From: Aneurinibacillus sp.
Lineage (GTDB): Bacteria > Bacillota > UBA5301 > DYFA01
NCBI GenBank assembly: GCA_020725425.1
Contig: DYFA01000072.1
Location: 1 to 32,341 of the forward strand
Length of the DNA: 32,341 nt
Direction: 5' to 3'
Shown: one piece after another, positions 15,948-24,505 of the stretch
Layout of the letters: each line of letters starts with the position of its first letter
How positions within the stretch are numbered: position 1 is the first letter of the stretch
Position numbers and translations under genes: made by a program
Notes under the pieces: generated by a model
The model's input: only the letters and a program-made list of their open reading frames with translations
Database searches by the model: none
Told to the model about the DNA's origin: nothing

Positions 15948-17078
15948 GTGCGGGTGCTGATTGCCGGGGGCGGGACGGGTGGCCACATCTACCCCGGCCT
16001 GGCGGTGGCGGCGGAGCTCCGCCGGCGCGGGCCGGTGGAGCTGTTATGGGTCGGAGCGAACCGCGGGCTGGAGAAGGACCTGGTGCCGCGGGAGAACATC
16101 CCGCTGGTCACCTTCCCGGTACAAGCTTTTCAGCGCCGCCTCTCCCTGGACACGCTCCGGACCGCCTGGCGCGCCGCGGGCAGCCTGGCCGCCTCCCGCA
16201 CCACGCTCCGTCGCTTCCGGCCGGACGTCGTCCTCGGCACCGGCGGGTACGCCTGCGGGCCGGTGGTCCTCATGGCCATCCTCTTGCGGATACCGACCAT
16301 CATCCAGGAGCAGAACGCCCTACCCGGCTGGACCAACCGCCTCTTGGGCCGGTGGGTGAAGGTGGTGGCCCTCGGTTTCCCCGAAGCCAAGCCCTACTTC
16401 CCTCCCGGCAAGGTGGTGATCACCGGAAACCCCGTGCGGCCGGAGGTGGTCTGTGCCCGCCGGTCGGAGGGACAGGCCCGTTTCAACCTGGACCCGTCCT
16501 GCCGGACCTTGGTGGTGTTCGGCGGAAGCCAGGGGGCCCGGGCGATCAACGCCGCAGTGCGGGAAGGCTTGCCCCGCCTGCTGGCGCACCCGGCCCTCCA
16601 GGTCCTCTGGGTCACGGGAACCCGCTCTTTCTCCGAAGTGGAGGCCTTTCTAATGAAGGAGGGGGGCGTCGCCGGGGAGGGGTGCATTCGCCTCGGCCGC
16701 GTCCAGGCTTTTCCGTACCTGCACGACCTGCCGCTGGCCATGGCCGCGGCGGACCTGGCGGTCAGCCGGGCCAGCGCGATGGCTCTCTCGGAGATGGCGG
16801 TGCGGGGATTGCCGGCCATCCTGGTCCCCTTGCCGACTGCGGCCGAAAACCACCAGGAGCGGAACGCCCGGGCCTGGGAGGAGGCGGGGGCGGCGGTGAT
16901 GCTGCGCGAAGCCGAACTCAGCGGAGAGCGGCTGGCGCGAACGGTCGAGCACTTGTTGGCCGACCCGCGCAAACTGTGGCGCATGTCCGAGGCGAGCCGC
17001 GCTCTGGGTCGCCCGGAAGCAGCCGGAGCGGTGGCGGGTCTCGTCTGGCAGCTAGGACAGAGTCACCCGGGCGGGTAA
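15948..17078 (+). CDS. murG: UDP-GlcNAc transferase MurG
   Basis: Adds GlcNAc to lipid I to give lipid II on the inner membrane face. The 376-residue GT28 protein starts MRVLIAGGGTGGHIYPGLAVA, contains GTGGYACGPVVLMA, EQNALPGWTNRLL, ITGNPVRPEV and FGGSQGARAIN, and ends with the donor site SRASAMALSEMAVRGLPAILVPLP. GTG start 7 bases after ftsW. Confidence 0.97.
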   Translation: MRVLIAGGGTGGHIYPGLAVAAELRRRGPVELLWVGANRGLEKDLVPRENIPLVTFPVQAFQRRLSLDTLRTAWRAAGSLAASRTTLRRFRPDVVLGTGGYACGPVVLMAILLRIPTIIQEQNALPGWTNRLLGRWVKVVALGFPEAKPYFPPGKVVITGNPVRPEVVCARRSEGQARFNLDPSCRTLVVFGGSQGARAINAAVREGLPRLLAHPALQVLWVTGTRSFSEVEAFLMKEGGVAGEGCIRLGRVQAFPYLHDLPLAMAAADLAVSRASAMALSEMAVRGLPAILVPLPTAAENHQERNARAWEEAGAAVMLREAELSGERLARTVEHLLADPRKLWRMSEASRALGRPEAAGAVAGLVWQLGQSHPGG

Positions 17079-17103
17079 GTCATATGGTGTAGAGGGGAGC
17101 GGC

Positions 17104-18036
17104 ATGAAACAGACAATGGAGATGGAGCGCCACCTCTCAGAGCTGGCGGGACAGCTTGAAGGGGAGACCGGTTGCTCCGTGTGGGCGTTGGAACCGCTGG
17201 CGGCGCACACTTCCTTCCGGATCGGCGGTCCTGCTGACCTGTTCGCAGTGGTTCCGGGGGAGAAGGAGCTGTCGCGGCTCCTGCCGGCGTTGGGGCAATT
17301 GGGCCGGCCGTGGGTAGTGGTGGGTAACGGCACCAACCTCCTGGTGGCTGACGACGGGTACCGGGGGGTCGTGGTCCGGCTGGGCGTGGGGTTTCGCCAG
17401 TTGAGCCGGACGGCCCGGGGCCTGGCGGCGGGGGCAGCCGTGCCCCTTCCGGCCCTGACCCGGGCGGCGGTGGACGCCGAGTTGACCGGATGCGAGTTTC
17501 TCTCGGGGATTCCGGGGACGGTGGGAGGAGCGGTGGTGATGAACGCCGGGGCCTGGGGCGCCTCGCTCTCCGACATCCTGGCCGGCGTGACCACCTTCAG
17601 GCCGGACGGGACCGAGGCGGCCTACACCCCATCGGAGCTGGGGTTCGGCTACCGCACCTGCCTTCTGGCAGGGAGCGGCGAGGTGGTGACGCGGGTGGAG
17701 ACGGCCCTACGCCCCGGAGAGAGGGAGTCCATCCGCCACCGGACAGCGGAACTCCTGGCCGCCCGCCGCCGGACGCAGCCGCAGGGGCCCAGCGCCGGCA
17801 GCGTGTTCAAGAACCCGCCCGGAGCCAAGGCGGGACAGCTCCTGGAGGCGGTGGGAGCCAAGGGTTTGCGGCGGGGCGGAGCCGAGGTGTCGCGGGTGCA
17901 CGCCAACTTCATCGTGAACACCGGCGGCGCGACGGCGGCCGACGTGGCGTGGCTGATCAAGGAGCTGCAGCGGCGGGTGGAGGAACGGTTCGGGACCAGG
18001 CTCGAGCCGGAAGTGAAGTTCCTGGGCGAAGTGTGA
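17104..18036 (+). CDS. murB: UDP-N-acetylenolpyruvoylglucosamine reductase MurB
   Basis: FAD-dependent reduction of the enolpyruvyl group to give UDP-MurNAc. The 310-residue product has the FAD-binding blocks HTSFRIGGPADLF, VVGNGTNLLVAD and GIPGTVGGAVVMNAGA, and the catalytic GSVFKNP with the proton-donor serine. A final VHANFIVNTGGATAADV and LEPEVKFLG complete the family. ATG at 17104 follows GAGGGGAG. murC, a frequent partner before murB, is not here. Confidence 0.96.
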   Translation: MKQTMEMERHLSELAGQLEGETGCSVWALEPLAAHTSFRIGGPADLFAVVPGEKELSRLLPALGQLGRPWVVVGNGTNLLVADDGYRGVVVRLGVGFRQLSRTARGLAAGAAVPLPALTRAAVDAELTGCEFLSGIPGTVGGAVVMNAGAWGASLSDILAGVTTFRPDGTEAAYTPSELGFGYRTCLLAGSGEVVTRVETALRPGERESIRHRTAELLAARRRTQPQGPSAGSVFKNPPGAKAGQLLEAVGAKGLRRGGAEVSRVHANFIVNTGGATAADVAWLIKELQRRVEERFGTRLEPEVKFLGEV

Positions 18037-18061
18037 GGCGTCGGGGCGGGGGGAAGAGACG

Positions 18062-19351
18062 GTGGAGCGACTGTTGGTGGTGGGTGGACGAAGGTTGTCC
18101 GGGCAGGTGGTGGCGGCCGGCGCGAAGAACTCGGCGCTCCCCCTGATTGCCGCCTCCCTCCTGACCGAGGAGGCTTGCCTTCTGGACAGGGTGCCCCAGA
18201 TCCGGGACGTCTCCACCATGCTTCGGGTGGTCGAAGCGCTCGGGTGCACGGCGCGGTGGGAAGACGAACACGTCCTGTGGCTCAAGAGCGGGGCTTACCT
18301 CGCCCCACAGCCACCGGCCGACCTGGTGCGGGAGATGCGAGCCTCGGTGCAGGTGGTGGGGCCGCTCCTGGGGCGGTGCGGGGCGGCCACCATCACCACG
18401 CCGGGCGGCTGCGCCATCGGCCCTCGGCCGATCAACCTTCACGTTCAAGGGCTCCGGGCGATGGGCGCCAAGGTTGAGGAGGACGGAGCGGTCATTCACT
18501 TCCGGGCTGACCGGCTGCACGGGGCGGACATCCTGCTCGACTATCCCAGCGTGGGCGCGACGGAAAACCTGATGATGGCGGCCTGTCTGGCCGATGGCCG
18601 GACCTTCATCCGCAACGCCGCCCGGGAACCGGAAATTGTCGATTTGCAGAGCCTTCTGAACCAGATGGGGGCCCGGGTCCGGGGCGCCGGCACGGACGTG
18701 GTCCGGGTGGACGGCGTGAGCCGCCTCCGCGGCGCCCACCACGTGGTGATTCCCGATCGCATCGAGGTTGGGACGTATCTCGCCGCCGCCGCCATCACGC
18801 GGGGCGACGTGACCGTGACCGACGTGATCCCCCAACACTGCGAGGCCACTCTGGCCAAACTGGCGGAAATGGGAGCCGAGGTCAGCCGCGCCGAGAGCGC
18901 CGTGCGGGTGAAGGCGGGGTGGAGACTGCGCGGGACCACCATCCGCGCCCTGCCCTACCCGGGCTTCCCCACCGACCTTCAACCCCAGTTGACCTCGGTG
19001 GCGTGCCTGGCCGAGGGGGTCAGCTTCGTGCAGGAGGAAGTCTTCGCCAGCCGCTTCAAGCACGTGGAGGAGCTGGTGAGGATGGGGGCGGACATCCGGG
19101 TCGAGGGCCGGGTGGCGATCGTGCAAGGGGTGGATTACCTGACCGGCACGACCATCCACGCCCCCGACCTGCGCGCCGGCGCGGCACTGGTCCTGGCGGC
19201 CCTGGCGGCCCGGGGGGAATCCATAGTGGAGGGCGCCCACCACCTGGACCGGGGCTATGAGAACCTACCCGGCAAGCTGGCCGCCCTGGGGGCGGAGGTC
19301 CGGGCTTTCCCGGCCGCCGGCGGCCATCACACAACCCGCGTGACCGCCTGA
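18062..19351 (+). CDS. murA: UDP-GlcNAc 1-carboxyvinyltransferase MurA
   Basis: First committed step of peptidoglycan synthesis, transferring enolpyruvate from PEP. The 429-residue product shows AGAKNSALPLIAA, the catalytic loop GGCAIGPRPINLH with Cys117 (the fosfomycin target residue is kept), SVGATENLMMAA, EPEIVDLQ, IPDRIEVGTYL, PGFPTDLQPQ and DLRAGAALV. GTG at 18062 lies 25 bases after murB. A Bacillota genome often has two murA copies; this is the dcw-linked one. Confidence 0.97.
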   Translation: MERLLVVGGRRLSGQVVAAGAKNSALPLIAASLLTEEACLLDRVPQIRDVSTMLRVVEALGCTARWEDEHVLWLKSGAYLAPQPPADLVREMRASVQVVGPLLGRCGAATITTPGGCAIGPRPINLHVQGLRAMGAKVEEDGAVIHFRADRLHGADILLDYPSVGATENLMMAACLADGRTFIRNAAREPEIVDLQSLLNQMGARVRGAGTDVVRVDGVSRLRGAHHVVIPDRIEVGTYLAAAAITRGDVTVTDVIPQHCEATLAKLAEMGAEVSRAESAVRVKAGWRLRGTTIRALPYPGFPTDLQPQLTSVACLAEGVSFVQEEVFASRFKHVEELVRMGADIRVEGRVAIVQGVDYLTGTTIHAPDLRAGAALVLAALAARGESIVEGAHHLDRGYENLPGKLAALGAEVRAFPAAGGHHTTRVTA

Positions 19352-19379
19352 GATTGTGATTTTCCCGCCCGCGACAGCA

Positions 19380-19388
19380 TGCTATAAT
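19380..19388 (+). promoter_or_regulatory. Extended -10 promoter for ftsQ and downstream genes
   Basis: TGCTATAAT is a perfect extended -10 (TGN-TATAAT). The -35 position is weak (TTTTCC around 19360), as tolerated with an extended -10. The start point would fall near 19395, just before AGGAGG (19401-19406). It would allow ftsQ to ftsZ to be transcribed apart from the mur genes. Confidence 0.6.
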
Positions 19389-19412
19389 ATTGCCGCGGGA
19401 AGGAGGACCAAG

Positions 19413-20165
19413 GTGACTGCGGACAAGAAGCCGCAGGTACTTTTTTTATGGCTGCTCCTGGTGGTGGCGGGCGGCCTGGGCCTCAGCCAGTCCGCCTACT
19501 TCACCGTGCAGGCGGTGCATGTCGCGGGCCTTCGCCAGTTGAAGCGGGAGGAGGTCCTGTCGGTCGCTGGGATCAGCCTGCCGGCCAACGTCTTCGCCCT
19601 GAATCCCCGCGTGATCCAGGCCAGGCTGGCCGAGTACCCGCCGGTGGCCAAGGCCAGGGTGGTCCGCCGCTTTCCGGCTGAGCTCCGGATCGAGCTGGTG
19701 GAGCGGGAGGCGGTCGGGGCGCTGCCGTACGGGGAGCACTTCCTGCTGTTCGACGGCGCCGGAGTGCCGTTTGCGATCCGGCAGGCGTCGGGGGCCCGGA
19801 GCCTGCCGAAGGTGACCGGCTGCCGCCTGACCCCGGTCCGGCTGGGGAAGCCGGCCCGGGGAGAAGACCTGCGCTGGGTGGCGGCGGTGCTTCAGAGCTT
19901 GCCTCGACCGCTTTACCAGCGCCTGTCGCAGGTGGAGGTCGGCCGGGGCCTGACGCTGACCCTGGTGACGGAGGACGGCGTCCGCGCCTTGTTGGGCTCG
20001 CGGGAGCAGATCGAGCGGAAGCTGGGCCTGCTCCAGTCGATCCTGGCGGAAGCGGAGACTAACGGCTGGCTGGTGAGGGAGATCGACGTGCGTAACCCGG
20101 AGCGGCCGTTCCTGCGACAGGGCGGGGAAAACGCCGGAGAGTCCCGGGGGGAGAGTGGACGATGA
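19413..20165 (+). CDS. ftsQ: Cell division protein FtsQ/DivIB
   Basis: Bitopic septal protein that scaffolds FtsL/DivIC. The 250-residue product has one membrane span near residues 9-28, a POTRA domain (YFTVQAVHVAGLRQLKREEVL, then PPVAKARVVRRFPAELRIELVER) and the beta domain ending near VREIDVRNPERPFLR. GTG at 19413 follows AGGAGG by 6 bases; the longer in-frame start at 19356 lies upstream of the promoter and is rejected. It overlaps the next gene by 4 bases (ATGA). Confidence 0.92.
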   Translation: MTADKKPQVLFLWLLLVVAGGLGLSQSAYFTVQAVHVAGLRQLKREEVLSVAGISLPANVFALNPRVIQARLAEYPPVAKARVVRRFPAELRIELVEREAVGALPYGEHFLLFDGAGVPFAIRQASGARSLPKVTGCRLTPVRLGKPARGEDLRWVAAVLQSLPRPLYQRLSQVEVGRGLTLTLVTEDGVRALLGSREQIERKLGLLQSILAEAETNGWLVREIDVRNPERPFLRQGGENAGESRGESGR

Positions 20166-20893
20166 ACCGCAAGAAGTGGCAGGTCTCGGTCAGCCTTGTC
20201 TGCTTGGTCCTCGGGGTCCTGTTGGCCGTCCAGTTCCGCACCCAGAGTGCCAAGGAGCGCCTCCCGGCCGGCAATTCCGAGCTCTTGGTCCGGCTCTACA
20301 ACGAGGCCAAGGCGCAGGAGGCAGCGCTGGCCCACGAGGTGGAGACGCTCCGGGCGGAGCTGCGTCAGGCCGGCGAAGGGAAAAGCGTGCTCAGGGGGTT
20401 GAACTCCGAGTTGAGGAAGGCGCTTCTCCTCGCGGGCACCACCAAGGTTGCCGGGCCGGGCATCCAGATCACCCTGGAGAGCCCGGTGGCGGGGCGTAGG
20501 CAAAGTAAAGAGGAGCTCTTCCTGGTGCACGACGAGGACCTGCTGAACGTGGTCAACGAGCTGGTGGCGGCCGGGGCGGAGGCCATCGCCATCAACGGGG
20601 AGCGGCGGGTCGCCTTGACCGAGATCCGCCGGGCCGGAGCCCTCATCTCGGTGAACAACCGCAGCACCGGTGAGCCGTTCGTGATCAAGGCGATCGGCGA
20701 CCCGGAGAACCTGCTCCGGTCGCTGGAGATCCGGGGAGGGGTGCTGGACTCCCTGCGCGCCTGGGGGATCAACGTCACCGTTCAGCCGGTGAAGGAACTG
20801 TTGCTTCCAGCCTACCGGCCCGCGGCCGCCCCGGCCGCGGCCTCCCCCGGACCCGGAAAGGGCCGCGACGGCGAGGGGGCGGTGGAGCTGTGA
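20162..20893 (+). CDS. DUF881 family protein (first copy)
   Basis: Membrane-anchored protein of unknown function often found between ftsQ and ftsA/Z in Firmicutes. The 243-residue product has an N-terminal span (VSVSLVCLVLGVLLAVQF), a coiled coil at about 40-75, then the DUF881 core: VAGPGIQITLES, VHDEDLLNVVNELVAAGAEAIAING and PFVIKAIGDPENLLRSLEIRGG. An Ala/Pro-rich tail of about 20 residues ends the protein. It overlaps the second copy by 4 bases. Confidence 0.92.
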   Translation: MNRKKWQVSVSLVCLVLGVLLAVQFRTQSAKERLPAGNSELLVRLYNEAKAQEAALAHEVETLRAELRQAGEGKSVLRGLNSELRKALLLAGTTKVAGPGIQITLESPVAGRRQSKEELFLVHDEDLLNVVNELVAAGAEAIAINGERRVALTEIRRAGALISVNNRSTGEPFVIKAIGDPENLLRSLEIRGGVLDSLRAWGINVTVQPVKELLLPAYRPAAAPAAASPGPGKGRDGEGAVEL

Positions 20894-21618
20894 AAAGCCC
20901 GCGGCCGTGGGAAGTCACCGCCGCTCTCATCTGCCTTATCCTAGGCTTGCTGATGGTGGTCCAGTTCCGCACCCAGTCCCAGAAGACGCGGCTCTCGACC
21001 GCCCGGTCGGAGGTCCTGCTCAATCTATACGAGGAGACCGAGGCCCACCGCCGTTCGCTGGAGCGGGAGGTGGCGGTGCTCCGGATGGAGCTTGCCAAGG
21101 CAGCGGAGGGGCGAACCCTCCTGGCCGGCCTGACCAAGGCGGTCGCCGAGGCGCGGGAGCAGGCCGGGCTGACCGAGCTCGTGGGCCCAGGCATCATCGT
21201 GACCCTCAACGACAGCGAACGGGAGGCCCGCCCCGGCCAGGACCAGGGCCTGTACGTGATTCACGACGAGGACCTGCTCCTGGTCATCAACGAGCTGCTG
21301 GCCGGTGGAGCGGAAGGCCTCTCAGTCAACGGCCAGCGGTGGACGTCCCGCACCGAGATTCGCTGCGCCGGCCCAACCGCCTCGATCAACCGGACGCGGG
21401 TCGGGGCGCCCTTCGTAATCCGGGCCGTCGGCGACCCCGACACGCTGGAGAGCGCGATGCGGCTGCGCGGAGGTGTCCTGGACGCTCTCCGAACCTGGGG
21501 GATCCGAGTGCGGATCGAGCGGTCGGAGCGGATGGTGCTGCCCGAGTACACGGGGAGCCTGGAGTACGAGTACGCGCGCCCGGTGGACATGGCCTCCGGC
21601 GCCGAGAGGAGCGAGTAG
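20890..21618 (+). CDS. DUF881 family protein (second copy)
   Basis: A tandem paralogue of the preceding gene, 242 residues, with the same plan: membrane span (LICLILGLLMVVQFRTQSQ), coiled coil, and core blocks VGPGIIVTLND, VIHDEDLLLVINELLAGGAEGLSVNGQR and PFVIRAVGDPDTLESAMRLRGGVLDALRTWGI. The tail is acidic and aromatic (LEYEYARP) instead of Pro-rich, so the two probably have distinct partners. GTG start overlaps the first copy's stop. Confidence 0.92.
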   Translation: MKSPRPWEVTAALICLILGLLMVVQFRTQSQKTRLSTARSEVLLNLYEETEAHRRSLEREVAVLRMELAKAAEGRTLLAGLTKAVAEAREQAGLTELVGPGIIVTLNDSEREARPGQDQGLYVIHDEDLLLVINELLAGGAEGLSVNGQRWTSRTEIRCAGPTASINRTRVGAPFVIRAVGDPDTLESAMRLRGGVLDALRTWGIRVRIERSERMVLPEYTGSLEYEYARPVDMASGAERSE

Positions 21619-21620
21619 CG

Positions 21621-21986
21621 ATGTGGTTGCCGTTGCTCGGTTTGGCGCTCGGCATCGTGATCGGGATGTCGTCGCCGATCATCCTGCCGGTTGGTTACGC
21701 CAACTACATGGCAATCGCCATCCTGGCCGCGCTGGATTCGGTCTTCGGCGGCCTGCGGGCGGGGCTTGAGGAGAAGTACGATAACACTGTCTTCATCAGC
21801 GGTTTCTTCCTCAACATCGTCGCCGCCACTCTCCTGACCTATCTCGGGACCAAGCTGGGGGTGGACCTGATCCTCGGGGCGACTGTGGCGTTCAGCATCC
21901 GCATCTTTACCAACCTGGGCATCATCCGCCGCCACCTCCTGGACAGGTGGCGCAACCGTCCGAGCAAGGGGAAGAGCGCCGTCTAA
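21621..21986 (+). CDS. sbp: Small basic protein Sbp (DUF1290)
   Basis: The 121-residue membrane protein has about three spans. LGLALGIVIGMSS, YMAIAILAALDSVFGGLRAGLEEKYDN and GATVAFSIRIFTNLGIIRRHLL are the conserved DUF1290/Sbp blocks. It is regularly found just before ftsA in Bacillota, and its function is unknown. ATG at 21621 follows GAGGAG. Last gene before the ftsA leader hairpin. Confidence 0.92.
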   Translation: MWLPLLGLALGIVIGMSSPIILPVGYANYMAIAILAALDSVFGGLRAGLEEKYDNTVFISGFFLNIVAATLLTYLGTKLGVDLILGATVAFSIRIFTNLGIIRRHLLDRWRNRPSKGKSAV

Positions 21987-22000
21987 ATTTGCAGTGGAAG

Positions 22001-22058
22001 AGGAAAGGCCTCCCGCCCGTCGAATATGAAGCCTAGTATTCCGCCGGGAGGTCTTCCT
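22001..22058 (+). promoter_or_regulatory. Leader hairpin sequestering the ftsA ribosome-binding site
   Basis: AGGAAAGGCCTCCCG (22001-22015) pairs with CGGGAGGTCTTCCT (22045-22058) to give about 14 bp with one G-U pair and one bulged A. Inside the 29-base loop, GAATA (22022-22026) and TATTC (22037-22041) form a further stem. The 3' arm contains GGGAGGT (22046-22052), the only ribosome-binding site for the TTG start at 22061. No T-run follows, so it is not a terminator. Confidence 0.65.
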
Positions 22059-22060
22059 GC

Positions 22061-23338
22061 TTGCCCGAGCGACGGCTCATCACCGGGTTGGACGTGGGGA
22101 CCTCGAAGGTCTGCGCCATCATCGCCGAGGCGCATCCCTCGGGTCAACTGGACGTGCTCGGCTTTGGCGCGAGCCCCTCGCACGGTTTGCGCAAGGGCAT
22201 GGTAGTCGACCTGGAGCGGACGTCCGAGGCTATCGGCGAGGCCGTGGCGCAGGCGGAGCGGATGGCCGGCGCCGAGGTTCACCAGGTCTTCCTGGGAATC
22301 GCCGGCGGGCACATCGCCTCTCTGAACAGCCACGGAGTCGTGGCCGTTTCCCGGCCCGACTGGGAGATCACCCAGAGCGACGTCGGGCGCGCCGTGGAAG
22401 CCGCCCGGGCGGTCGCTCTGCCGGGCGACCGGCAAGTGATTCACGTCCTTCCCCGGGAGTTCGTAGTTGACGGCTGTCGCGGCATCCGGGACCCGGTGGG
22501 GATGTCCGGGGTTCGCCTGGAGGTTTACGTTCACATCGTCACCGGAGCGGTCACGGCGCTCCGCAACATGGTCAAGTGTGTGGAGCGGACCGGCCTCCAG
22601 GTGGCGGACATGATCCTGCAACCCCTGGCCTCAGCCGAGGCGGTGCTGGCGCCTGAGGAGCGCTACGGAAGCTGCGTGCTGGTGGACATCGGTGCCGGCA
22701 CCACGGATGTGGCCGTCTTCCACGAGGGGAGCATCTGGCACACCGCCGTGCTGGCCGTCGGTGGGAACCACGTCACCTCTGATCTCTCCTACGGCCTGCG
22801 TTTGCCGTGGGCGGAGGCGGAGCGCCTGAAGATCAATCACGGGCGGCCGCCGGTCCTCCCCGGCCTGGAAGCGGCGGGACAGGCCGCGGCAGCCGCTTAC
22901 CCCGGCTCCGGGAGCGGGCCCGCGGCTTGGCTGGCGGGAGCGGCCGAGGGATCTCCGGGGACCCTCGACCCGGCGTTCATCATCCGGGCGCGACTCGAGG
23001 AGATCCTTCAGCTGGTGGCGGACGAGGTGAAACGGGTGCCCCACCCGACCTTTGTTCCGGCGGGGGCAGTGGTGACGGGCGGCTCGTCCCAACTGGGCGG
23101 GCTGCTCGAGGTCGGCCGGCGGGTGCTGGGCCTTCCCATGCGCATCGGAATGCCCGAGAGGCTGGGAGGACTGCCGGACTTCGTCGCCAACCCCGCTTAC
23201 GCCACAGGCGTAGGGCTCGCTCTGTACGGCCGGCGGATCAATGCCGGAGCGCCGGCGGCGCCGCGCCGGGGGGACCGGCTGAAGACCGGGTTGGTCGGGC
23301 TCATTCGCCGGTGGTTCGGAGAGTTCTTTGCCGAGTAG
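22061..23338 (+). CDS. ftsA: Cell division protein FtsA
   Basis: Actin-like membrane tether for FtsZ. The 425-residue product opens with ITGLDVGTSKVCAII (phosphate 1), has the 1C subdomain (SHGVVAVSRPDWEITQSDV), VLVDIGAGTTDVAVF (phosphate 2) and VVTGGSSQLGGL (adenosine motif), and ends in an amphipathic helix (GLVGLIRRWFGEFF) for membrane binding. A Gly/Ala/Pro-rich insertion at about residues 268-300 is unusual. The start is TTG, 8 bases after a ribosome-binding site buried in a hairpin, so translation is probably kept low relative to ftsZ. Confidence 0.95.
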   Translation: MPERRLITGLDVGTSKVCAIIAEAHPSGQLDVLGFGASPSHGLRKGMVVDLERTSEAIGEAVAQAERMAGAEVHQVFLGIAGGHIASLNSHGVVAVSRPDWEITQSDVGRAVEAARAVALPGDRQVIHVLPREFVVDGCRGIRDPVGMSGVRLEVYVHIVTGAVTALRNMVKCVERTGLQVADMILQPLASAEAVLAPEERYGSCVLVDIGAGTTDVAVFHEGSIWHTAVLAVGGNHVTSDLSYGLRLPWAEAERLKINHGRPPVLPGLEAAGQAAAAAYPGSGSGPAAWLAGAAEGSPGTLDPAFIIRARLEEILQLVADEVKRVPHPTFVPAGAVVTGGSSQLGGLLEVGRRVLGLPMRIGMPERLGGLPDFVANPAYATGVGLALYGRRINAGAPAAPRRGDRLKTGLVGLIRRWFGEFFAE

Positions 23339-23389
23339 AGGTTGCCGGGAGATTCGCCAAGACAGCGTAGGCAAGGAGGAGCGTCGCCC

Positions 23390-24436
23390 ATGTTCGAGTT
23401 GGATGTAGAGACGGATCAACTGGCCAACATCAAGGTGGTCGGAATCGGGGGTGGAGGGTCCAACGCCGTCAACCGGATGATTGCGGCCGGGCTCACCGGG
23501 GTCGAGTTTCTGGCCATGAACACCGACGCTCAGGCGCTCCAGTGCTCCCGGGCCACCCACCGGCTCCAGATTGGCGAGAATCTCACCAAGGGGCTCGGAG
23601 CAGGGTCGAACCCGGATATCGGCCGGGACGCCGCCGAGGAGAGCCAGGAGGACATTCGCCGGTGTCTGGCCGGGGCGGACATGGTTTTCATCACCGCTGG
23701 CATGGGTGGCGGGACGGGCACGGGTGCTGCTCCGACCGTCGCCAAGCTGGCTCGGGAGCTTGGCGCCCTGACGGTGGCCGTGGTGACGAGGCCGTTCACC
23801 TTTGAGGGACGCCGCCGCCAACAGCAGGCGGAGGTAGGGGTCAACGCCCTCCGGGCTCACGTGGATACGCTGATCACCATCCCCAACGACCGGCTGCTCA
23901 CCGTCGTGGATAAGCGAACCCCCGTTCTCGAAGCCTTCCGGGTGGCGGACGACGTCCTGCGCCAGGGGGTGCAGGGCATCTCCGACCTGATCACCGTACC
24001 GGGTCTGATCAACCTGGACTTCGCCGACGTCCGGACGATCATGATGGACGCCGGCAGCGCCTTGATGGGCATCGGCATCGCCTCGGGCGAGGACCGCGCC
24101 GCGACGGCGGCCCGGGCGGCGATCTCCAGCCCCCTCTTGGAAGCCTCGATCGAAGGAGCGCGGGGAGTTCTGCTGAACATCACCGGCGGGGCCGACCTGG
24201 GACTGCACGAAGTGAACGAGGCGGCGGAAATCGTGGCCTCCTGCGCCGACGCGGACGCCAACATCATCTTTGGAGCGGTGATCGACGAGAAGCTGAAGGA
24301 CGAGGTGCGGGTGACCGTCATCGCCACTGGCTTCGAAGGCCCCAAGGCGGCAGAGAAGAAGGTCGAGGAGCTCGAAATCAAGCCCTTCGCCTCCAGCGAT
24401 GACCTGGACATTCCCGCTTTCCTCCGCCGCAAGTAG
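23390..24436 (+). CDS. ftsZ: Cell division GTPase FtsZ
   Basis: Tubulin-like GTPase forming the Z ring. The 348-residue product shows [16 protein letters not shown], the tubulin signature GGGTGTGAA (106-114), NDRLL, and the T7 loop [12 protein letters not shown] short linker leads to the C-terminal peptide [12 protein letters not shown], which binds FtsA. ATG at 23390 follows AAGGAGGAGC (23373-23382), a much stronger site than that of ftsA. A terminator-like hairpin follows. Confidence 0.98.
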   Translation: MFELDVETDQLANIKVVGIGGGGSNAVNRMIAAGLTGVEFLAMNTDAQALQCSRATHRLQIGENLTKGLGAGSNPDIGRDAAEESQEDIRRCLAGADMVFITAGMGGGTGTGAAPTVAKLARELGALTVAVVTRPFTFEGRRRQQQAEVGVNALRAHVDTLITIPNDRLLTVVDKRTPVLEAFRVADDVLRQGVQGISDLITVPGLINLDFADVRTIMMDAGSALMGIGIASGEDRAATAARAAISSPLLEASIEGARGVLLNITGGADLGLHEVNEAAEIVASCADADANIIFGAVIDEKLKDEVRVTVIATGFEGPKAAEKKVEELEIKPFASSDDLDIPAFLRRK

Positions 24437-24440
24437 TCTT

Positions 24441-24463
24441 CGCCGCCTCACCGATCGGCGGCG
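24441..24463 (+). other. Small hairpin after ftsZ
   Basis: CGCCGC (24441-24446) and GCGGCG (24458-24463) form a perfect 6-bp GC stem with an 11-base loop, without a T-run. It may protect or pause the transcript ahead of the next hairpin. Confidence 0.35.
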
Positions 24464-24471
24464 CAGTCGTC

Positions 24472-24505
24472 GAGGAGACCGCTACCAGGGGTCTCCTCTC
24501 TTCTT
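24472..24505 (+). terminator. Terminator-like hairpin between ftsZ and spoIIGA
   Basis: GAGGAGACC (24472-24480) and GGTCTCCTC (24490-24498) form a perfect 9-bp stem, followed by TCTTCTT. The T-run is impure, so termination may be partial. A second complementary pair downstream, GGAGAC (24536-24541) and GTCTCC (24555-24560), can form its own hairpin or pair with the first arm set. Confidence 0.55.
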
